Below are positions 58,858 through 64,000 of a DNA stretch of 64,000 bases, one piece after another. This stretch comes from Sphaerochaetaceae bacterium (GTDB lineage Bacteria > Spirochaetota > Spirochaetia > Sphaerochaetales > Sphaerochaetaceae), in NCBI GenBank assembly GCA_024405015.1, contig JAKSPE010000006.1:46424-110423 (forward strand), read 5' to 3'. The translations under genes were made by a program, and so were the position numbers. Position 1 is the stretch's first letter. Each line of letters begins with the position of its first letter. The notes beneath the pieces are model-generated. The model did no database searches and was not told where the DNA came from. It saw only the letters and a list, made by a program, of their open reading frames with translations.

Positions 58858-60651
58858 ATGAAAGTATCATTCAAACTTCGCTCATTCCTCAAAAAGCCAC
58901 AGAACATCATCCTTTGTATCATGTTCCTTTTTTTGGCTTACCTGACACTCATCCCAATGATCATCATGATCAAGGATACAGTTACAGTCCACGCAAGTGA
59001 GGCAATGAGATTAAAGAAGCCGATTGGCTCCTTCACCCTGAACCACTGGTTCAAGGTCCTTTTCGACAAAGAAAACTCATGGTCTATCTTCTATAAGCCA
59101 TTTATCAATTCGTTAATTACAAGTTTGGGCGCATGTCTGATCTCACTGGTCGTCGGTGGTGTCTATGCATGGCTCATAACAAGAACAAATATCAAGTACA
59201 AGAAGGCTCTGTCCACACTGTTCATCTTCCCGTACATCATGCCATCCTGGACATTGGCCCTCGCATGGTTCAACATCTTCAAGAACTCTCTTGTTGGTGG
59301 TACACCAGGTATGTTCGCTTCCCTGACAGGAATTGAACCAGCCAACTGGTTCGCATACGGTGCCTTCCCGATCGCTCTTGTCACAGGACTCCACTATGCA
59401 CCATTTGCATACATCAACATTGGTGGAATCCTCAGAAACATGGATGCCAACCTCGAAGAGGCTGCTCTCATGCTCAAGTCAACAAGATCCAGAATTGTCA
59501 GAAAGATCACCATCCCAATGGTCCTTCCTGCAATTCTCTCCACCTTCCTGTTGGTCTTCTCCTCAGCCATGTCATCCTTCGCAGTTCCAACCTTCCTTGG
59601 TCTGCCAGTACGTTACCAGGTTCTCACAACCCAGTTGTATCGAACCATGAACGGTAGCCAGAAGGGTCAGGGTTACGCCATGGCACTGATCATGATCATC
59701 ATCGGTGTTGGAATCCTTGCATTCAACCAGAGAATGACAGGTGTCAGAAAGAACTACACAACCATCACAGGAAAGAGTTCAAACATCGCACTTGTGAACC
59801 TCAAGAAAGCAAGAAGCGTCATCTCCATCATCGCAATCATCCTGGTCCTGATCGTTTCCGTCTTCCCTCTGATCTCCTTCGCACTGGAGTCCATCATCCT
59901 CAGACCAGGTAACTACTCACCAAGCAACTTCACACTGCAGTTCTGGATCGGAACCTCTGAGCAGAACAAGATTGCAAACTCCGAGCCTGGAATTCTGTTG
60001 AACCCTGGACTTTGGCGAGCACTTTGGAACTCCATCAAGCTTTCTGTGGTTTGTGCATTCTCTGCAGGTACACTCGGATTCCTTGTCGGTTACGCTATCG
60101 TCAGAGCAAGAGGAACCAAGCTTTCAACTGCTGTTGATAACCTCGCCTTCTTCCCTTACCTGATGCCGGCAATGGCCTTCTCCGCCATTTACCTTTCCAT
60201 GTTCTCCGTCAGACGAGGTATCATCCCGTCCCTGTACGGATCCTTCTTCATCCTGGTACTCATCGGTACGGTCAAATACATGCCGTTCGCATCCCGTGCC
60301 GGAATCAACTCCATGATGCAGTTGTCCAACCAGATTGAGGAAGCTGGTGAGATCATCGGCGTCAGCTGGTGGAAGAGAATGACAAAGCTTGTCGTACCTA
60401 TCCAGAAGACTTCCGTCATTTCCGGATACCTTCTTCCATTCATCTCATGTATGAGAGAGCTCTCTCTCTTCGTACTTCTTGTCACACCACAGAACAGAGT
60501 TCTCACAACACTTCTGTTCCAGTACAACGAAAAGGGTTGGAGCCAGTTCTCTAACGGTATCAACCTTCTCATTGTTATCATCGTCATTTTCGTAAATACA
60601 CTTGTCAACAAGCTCACAGGAGCATCCATCGACAAGGGAATTGGAGGCTGA
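58858..60651 (+). CDS. Two-domain iron(III)-type ABC transporter permease
   Basis: A 597-residue permease with about 12 helices, made of two fused halves, each with an EAA loop: LEEAALMLKSTRSRIVRKITIPMVLPAI (about residue 200) and IEEAGEIIGVSWWKRMTKLVVPIQ (about residue 485). This FbpB/SfuB architecture is used by importers for ferric iron and related anions. AAGGAATAAGA is the ribosome binding site. The ATPase gene follows after a single base. Confidence 0.92.
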   Translation: MKVSFKLRSFLKKPQNIILCIMFLFLAYLTLIPMIIMIKDTVTVHASEAMRLKKPIGSFTLNHWFKVLFDKENSWSIFYKPFINSLITSLGACLISLVVGGVYAWLITRTNIKYKKALSTLFIFPYIMPSWTLALAWFNIFKNSLVGGTPGMFASLTGIEPANWFAYGAFPIALVTGLHYAPFAYINIGGILRNMDANLEEAALMLKSTRSRIVRKITIPMVLPAILSTFLLVFSSAMSSFAVPTFLGLPVRYQVLTTQLYRTMNGSQKGQGYAMALIMIIIGVGILAFNQRMTGVRKNYTTITGKSSNIALVNLKKARSVISIIAIILVLIVSVFPLISFALESIILRPGNYSPSNFTLQFWIGTSEQNKIANSEPGILLNPGLWRALWNSIKLSVVCAFSAGTLGFLVGYAIVRARGTKLSTAVDNLAFFPYLMPAMAFSAIYLSMFSVRRGIIPSLYGSFFILVLIGTVKYMPFASRAGINSMMQLSNQIEEAGEIIGVSWWKRMTKLVVPIQKTSVISGYLLPFISCMRELSLFVLLVTPQNRVLTTLLFQYNEKGWSQFSNGINLLIVIIVIFVNTLVNKLTGASIDKGIGG

Positions 60652-60652
60652 T

Positions 60653-61756
60653 ATGGCCAAGATTGAACTTAGAAACATCACAAAGAAATTCGGCGGCTTC
60701 GTAGCCGTAGACAACCTTTCCATCGATATCGAGGAAGGAGACTTCATTACACTCCTCGGACCTTCCGGTTGTGGAAAGACAACAACACTTCGCCAGATTG
60801 CCGGTCTTGAGACCCCAACCACTGGTGAGATTCTCATCGACGGTCAGGTCGTTTTCTCCTCTGAAAAGGGAATTGACGTCTCTCCTGCAAAGAGAAACTG
60901 TGGCTTCCTCTTCCAGAACTATGCTCTGTGGCCACACATGACCGTTTACCAGAACATCGCCTTCGGCCTTGAGAACATGAAATGGCCAAAGGACAAGATC
61001 GATGCAAGAGTCAAGGAGATGCTGGCTCTTCTGAAGATCGAAGAGTTCCCAGATCGCTATCCTGCAGAGCTTTCCGGTGGTCAGCAGCAGAGAGTTGCCA
61101 TCGCAAGAACACTCGCTCCAAGTCCTTCCATCCTTCTCATGGATGAGCCTCTTTCAAACCTCGATGCAAAGCTCAGACTTGAGATGAGAACAGAGCTCAA
61201 GAGACTTCACCACGAAACTGGTGCAACATTCGTCTATGTTACACATGACCAGCTCGAGGCTATGACTCTTGCAACAAAGATCTGTCTGCTCAAGAACGGC
61301 CTTCTCCAGCAGTATGCTCCACCACTTACCGTCTACAACACACCAAACAACACCTTCGTTGCAGACTTCGTCGGAAACCCATCCATCAACCTCATCGAGT
61401 GTGAGGCAAAGGTTCTCGGTTCCAACAAGGTTGAGCTCAAGCATGGCAGCATGGACGTCACCGTCACAACAGATGCTCCAGTACCAGAGGGAGCACAGAA
61501 GTTCATCCTCGGTATCCGACCAGAGCACATTGCAATCGCTGAAACAGGAATTCCTGTCACAGTTGCATCTTCCCTGCCATCCGGTATGGAGACTAACCTC
61601 AGACTCTCCATCGGTGATAGAGAGCTCAACTCCGTCGTCTTCGGTTCCATCGACTACAAGATCGGCGAGAAGCTCAACATCGCCTTCACTTCCAAGTCTC
61701 TCAACCTCTTTGGTGAGAACGGTGAGTTCCTCACAACATGTGGCGTTGAAGGCTAA
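60653..61756 (+). CDS. ABC transporter ATPase (FbpC/PotA type)
   Basis: A 367-residue ATPase: Walker A GPSGCGKTT, Q-loop FLFQNYALWPHM, signature LSGGQQQR, Walker B ILLMDEPLSNLD and switch VTHDQ, followed by a C-terminal TOBE-like domain (about 245-360, ILGIRPEHIAIAE). This length is typical of the FbpC/PotA/MalK group, and the TOBE domain can bind regulators or the ligand. ATG 60653 has GGAGG upstream. Last gene of the importer operon, ended by a strong terminator. Confidence 0.93.
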   Translation: MAKIELRNITKKFGGFVAVDNLSIDIEEGDFITLLGPSGCGKTTTLRQIAGLETPTTGEILIDGQVVFSSEKGIDVSPAKRNCGFLFQNYALWPHMTVYQNIAFGLENMKWPKDKIDARVKEMLALLKIEEFPDRYPAELSGGQQQRVAIARTLAPSPSILLMDEPLSNLDAKLRLEMRTELKRLHHETGATFVYVTHDQLEAMTLATKICLLKNGLLQQYAPPLTVYNTPNNTFVADFVGNPSINLIECEAKVLGSNKVELKHGSMDVTVTTDAPVPEGAQKFILGIRPEHIAIAETGIPVTVASSLPSGMETNLRLSIGDRELNSVVFGSIDYKIGEKLNIAFTSKSLNLFGENGEFLTTCGVEG

Positions 61757-61779
61757 GTACACCAACAATCGCAAATGCA

Positions 61780-61815
61780 AGAATCCCGTGCTTTCGAGCA
61801 TGGGATTCTTTTTTT
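61780..61815 (+). terminator. Rho-independent terminator of the iron-type importer operon
   Basis: GAATCCCGTGCT pairs with AGCATGGGATTC (one G-U pair) around a TTCG tetraloop and is followed by seven Ts. Confidence 0.92.
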
Positions 61816-61919
61816 CGGCTGCAATTTGAATCGATTTTGATTGTGAATCGTCGGACTCCACATTTTTCATCTTTTTTTTGCTTTTCCGTGGTAAAACACC
61901 ACGCAATCGAAAAATTTGA

Positions 61920-61947
61920 GGTTCTTCCGATTTTGTGTTGGTCAAGA
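61920..61947 (+). repeat. Left terminal inverted repeat of the IS element
   Basis: Begins GGTTCTTCCGA and ends TGTTGGTCAAGA at its inner side; matches the right end at 24 of 28 positions. Confidence 0.85.
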
Positions 61948-62017
61948 GGTTCCCAAGAAATCCTGAAAAATACTTGCAAACAGGCATGCTGCCCTGGCCT
62001 GGCGGCCATTCCTTGCC

Positions 62018-62054
62018 AAGTCCGGGTTCCGCCCTCGGCGGGAACGCCGGACTT
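62018..62054 (+). other. GC-rich hairpin in the IS left noncoding region
   Basis: AAGTCCGG (62018-62025) pairs with CCGGACTT (62047-62054) and encloses a second stem GTTCC-GCC with GGC-GGGAAC. It stands in the 200-bp noncoding stretch between the left end and the transposase start. It may block readthrough or form a small RNA that limits transposition. Confidence 0.6.
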
Positions 62055-62149
62055 ACCGAGAAAAAGGAATTGAAGACTGACTCTTGAAAAGAAAGGCATG
62101 TGCGCCCCAAAATTCAAACTACCACATTCAAAACCAAGGGGCCATGCAC

Positions 62150-63475
62150 ATGCCGAAACTATGTCCACAGAATATTCAAATTCTCCTGCCTTGTGAACCG
62201 TTCATGGTGACGAAATCCGAGATAATCGGGGAAGAATGCCACATCCACTTCGATTTCGTGGGTCAGCATGAGGACTGCCCTGACTGCGGACAGCAGTACA
62301 GAATCCACCAGTGGCGGGAGGTGGCGCTTCTGGGTCCACCGGTCGGACTCCACAAAAAGTCGATCTGGCATGTGAGACGATGCGTGTACGAGTGCCGGTG
62401 CTGCGGATGCTTCAGGACGCAGAGCATCCCGTTCAGGCTCGGGAGCACATCATGCACCACCTACCTGGCGAAGGCGGTCTGCGAGGACCTCGAGGTCCAG
62501 AACGAGTCTGTCAAGAACGTCGCGAGGAGGTACGGCATCAAATGGGACATGGTCAAGAGCATCCACAAGACGTTCCTGAGGATGCTGGCACAGAGGATCC
62601 CCGAACCTGAGGGTCCGAGGATAGCGGCGGTTGACGAGTTCTCGATAGAGAAGCACCACAGGTACGCCACGTTCGTGATAGATGCGGAGAACAAGTACCC
62701 GCTCTACCTGCACAGAGGAAACTCCGCGGATGACTTCAGGCCGTTCTTCGAGATGTACGACGAGACCTTCTACGCGAGGATCGAGGCCTTCGCCATGGAC
62801 CAGAACGCGAGCTACTCGAGCGTGGTCAGGGAATGCCTGCCGGGCTGCGCCGTGGTGTGCGACTACTTCCACATGATCAAGAACTACAACGATGACGTGA
62901 TCGAGAGGATCAGGACCAGGATGGTCAGGATGGCGAAGATCCGCAGGGACCCCCTGCTCGCGAGGATGTTCAAGGGCTCGAAGCGGCTTCTGATGAAACG
63001 GCTGGAACCCGACGACTGGGAGGCGCGCCTGGCGCTGCAGGACCTCATGTCTGAGAACGCGGACCTGGACATGGCCATACACATGAGGGAGCTGCTGCAG
63101 AAGCTGTACGACGGATGCAGGGACGAGGAGCTGATGAGGGGAAGATGGGAGCGGTGGTGCGCGATGGCGCGAGAGTCAGGGATCCCCGAGCTCATGAGAT
63201 ATGCGGAGAGCAAGCGCAGGAGGACGCCCGAGATCATAAGCCATGCGCGGTTCGCAATCAGCTCAGGGGTCATCGAGGGCTGCATGAACAAGATAAAGGT
63301 CCTCAAGCGCGTGGCCTGCGGCTTCCGGGACTGGGAGTACTTCTTCCTGAGGATCTGGCACATGTTCCTGCCGGAAGCGCTGAAGAGATTGCACACGGCA
63401 AGGATCTGGGTGGAGTTGGACCCGGCGCTGACCGGGAAAGGAGAGAATCGGACATGGACATACAGATGTTGCTGA
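62150..63475 (+). CDS. ISL3-family transposase
   Basis: A 441-residue DDE transposase. An N-terminal zinc ribbon (CPDCGQQY and CVYECRCCGC, residues about 40-95) is followed by an HTH-like region and the catalytic domain with Asp in AAVDEFSIEKHHRYATFVI, Asp in AFAMDQNASYSSVVRECLPGC and Glu in SGVIEGCMNKIKVLKRVACGFRDWEYFFLRIWHM. The start at ATG 62150 has AAGGGG 9 nt upstream; earlier in-frame starts are ATG 62144 and TTG 62084. It is intact and likely functional. Codon use (AGG for Arg) differs from the surrounding genes. Confidence 0.92.
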   Translation: MPKLCPQNIQILLPCEPFMVTKSEIIGEECHIHFDFVGQHEDCPDCGQQYRIHQWREVALLGPPVGLHKKSIWHVRRCVYECRCCGCFRTQSIPFRLGSTSCTTYLAKAVCEDLEVQNESVKNVARRYGIKWDMVKSIHKTFLRMLAQRIPEPEGPRIAAVDEFSIEKHHRYATFVIDAENKYPLYLHRGNSADDFRPFFEMYDETFYARIEAFAMDQNASYSSVVRECLPGCAVVCDYFHMIKNYNDDVIERIRTRMVRMAKIRRDPLLARMFKGSKRLLMKRLEPDDWEARLALQDLMSENADLDMAIHMRELLQKLYDGCRDEELMRGRWERWCAMARESGIPELMRYAESKRRRTPEIISHARFAISSGVIEGCMNKIKVLKRVACGFRDWEYFFLRIWHMFLPEALKRLHTARIWVELDPALTGKGENRTWTYRCC

Positions 63476-63927
63476 AGGAACTTGAATACCTGGATGAGGT
63501 GGTCAGGAAGGCGACGAGGTTCCTGGAGGATGCTCCGGAGGGAGGTCTGTGGATCCAAAGACATGAAAATCACATCGATTTCGTCCGAAGCACGGACGGC
63601 AAGTACCTGTCGAAGAAGCGAGACATGCAACTGATCAGGACTCTTGCGCAGAAGTCCTACGAGAGGAAGGCTCTCAGGACGGCCATGGAGCAGAAGGAGG
63701 TCATCGAGAGATTCCTCTCAGGCTACAGGCCCACCGCCTTCTCCGACATCGTGGAGAACTGGCTCCCAGAGAGGTCCTCACTGATTGCACGGCATGGGGA
63801 CTTCCACATGTCCCAGGACGAGATTGCGGTTGAAGTCGTGAAGAAATCAGAGGATGAGGTTGACCTTGCAAGGAATCTGATCGGAATCTGCGAGGCATTT
63901 CTGGAAGCAAAGGCCAAAAAGCCTTGA
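63454..63927 (+). CDS. Passenger gene of the IS element, unknown function
   Basis: A 157-residue soluble protein beginning MDIQMLLKELEYLDEVVRKA, with the central block FLEDAPEGGLWIQRHENHIDFVRSTDGKYLSKKRDMQLIRTLAQKSYE. It resembles the N-terminal part of a family of gut-bacterial proteins in which a nuclease-like C-terminal domain follows; that second part is missing here. It starts 22 nt inside the transposase 3' end with GGAAAGGAG upstream, so the two are coexpressed. Function unknown; the family resemblance is from memory and not checked. Confidence 0.65.
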   Translation: MDIQMLLKELEYLDEVVRKATRFLEDAPEGGLWIQRHENHIDFVRSTDGKYLSKKRDMQLIRTLAQKSYERKALRTAMEQKEVIERFLSGYRPTAFSDIVENWLPERSSLIARHGDFHMSQDEIAVEVVKKSEDEVDLARNLIGICEAFLEAKAKKP

Positions 63928-63972
63928 GCTTTCAGGGGCCTCAGACAGGTTCATCCAAAGCTGTTTTCACCA

Positions 63973-64000
63973 TCTTGACCAACAGATTTTCGGAAGAACC
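63973..64000 (-). repeat. Right terminal inverted repeat of the IS element
   Basis: Ends at the last base of the window with TCGGAAGAACC, the complement of the left end; the boundary may extend one or more bases beyond the window. Confidence 0.82.

Larger units (their letters stand above)
61920..64000 (+). mobile_element. ISL3-family insertion sequence with passenger gene
   Basis: A complete insertion sequence of 2081 bp bounded by imperfect terminal inverted repeats: left at 61920-61947 starting GGTTCTTCCGA, right at 63973-64000 ending TCGGAAGAACC. Over 28 bp the arms match at 24 positions. The element carries a DDE transposase of the ISL3 family and a small second gene, in GC-rich, AGG-rich coding sequence unlike the AGA-using host genes around it. 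ISL3 elements make 8-bp target duplications; the left flank AAATTTGA (61912-61919) could be one copy, but the right flank is outside the window. It lies downstream of a terminator and interrupts no gene that can be seen. Confidence 0.9.

Noticed and set aside
62084..62149. Transposase start at TTG 62084
   Set aside because: The extra 22 residues are not family-like; AAGGGG lies at the right distance from ATG 62150.
63115..63453. Long N-terminal part of the passenger gene overlapping the transposase
   Set aside because: This is an out-of-frame shadow of the GC-rich transposase; the ribosome binding site and ATG 63454 define the start.

Overview
The window looks like a chromosomal segment of an anaerobic, carbohydrate-using spirochaete (Spirochaetota, a Treponema- or Sphaerochaeta-like gut or rumen lineage). 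Pointers are the carD-ispD-ispF operon, the archaeal/eukaryotic-type phenylalanyl-tRNA synthetase subunits encoded as overlapping pheS-pheT, an EF-G of spirochaetal type, and a full complement of anaerobe functions (FeoAB, Fe-dependent alcohol dehydrogenase, ferredoxin-type DUF362 protein, many solute-binding proteins). The assignment rests on gene content and order only; there is no rRNA or tRNA gene in the window.

Layout. 0-18.9 kb holds mostly housekeeping genes in short transcription units: an SPL-like radical SAM protein, an E2-like acyltransferase, rsmE, an oligopeptide-binding protein, carD-ispD-ispF, malQ, xpt-guaA, two lipoproteins, a DUF362 ferredoxin protein, a YwaF-like membrane protein, an NhaC antiporter, a Gfo/Idh/MocA oxidoreductase and a PlsC-like acyltransferase with a zinc ribbon. 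19-35.5 kb is a pectin/uronate utilisation region, all on the minus strand: a giant regulator (LacI-type sensor, GAF-like region, degenerate histidine kinase and receiver-like regions, AraC output), a three-gene sugar ABC importer without ATPase, a GH105-GH28 fusion enzyme, a DapA/KdgD-like lyase, a GarR-like reductase, a UxaA/GarD-like dehydratase, a rhamnogalacturonan-lyase-like propeller protein and an iron alcohol dehydrogenase. Imported pectic oligosaccharides would be cut inside the cell and the uronate carbon fed to pyruvate and glycerate. A 16-bp motif shared by the regulator promoter and the importer promoter supports local control.

35.6-47.3 kb holds metal and nutrient transport: a FecCD/FecE pair, a diguanylate cyclase, tcdA, a feoA-feoA-feoB-FeoB-associated operon with palindromes in its promoter, a leaderless 59-codon gene, an amino-acid ABC system with two odd proteins (a circularly permuted binding domain fused to permease, and an ATPase fused to an HATPase-like domain), and ttcA followed by 42-bp tandem repeats. 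47.3-61.8 kb carries a P-loop ATPase, fusA, pheS-pheT, an E1 alpha/beta dehydrogenase pair, an AlaX-type editing protein, a spirochaete-type small protein and an iron(III)-type ABC importer. From 61,920 to the last base lies a complete ISL3-family insertion sequence of GC-rich composition with an extra passenger gene.

A window-wide observation is that at least nine genes have a good -10 hexamer ending only 6 to 8 nt before the ATG and no Shine-Dalgarno sequence, so their mRNAs are predicted to be leaderless. Other genes have ordinary purine-rich ribosome binding sites.
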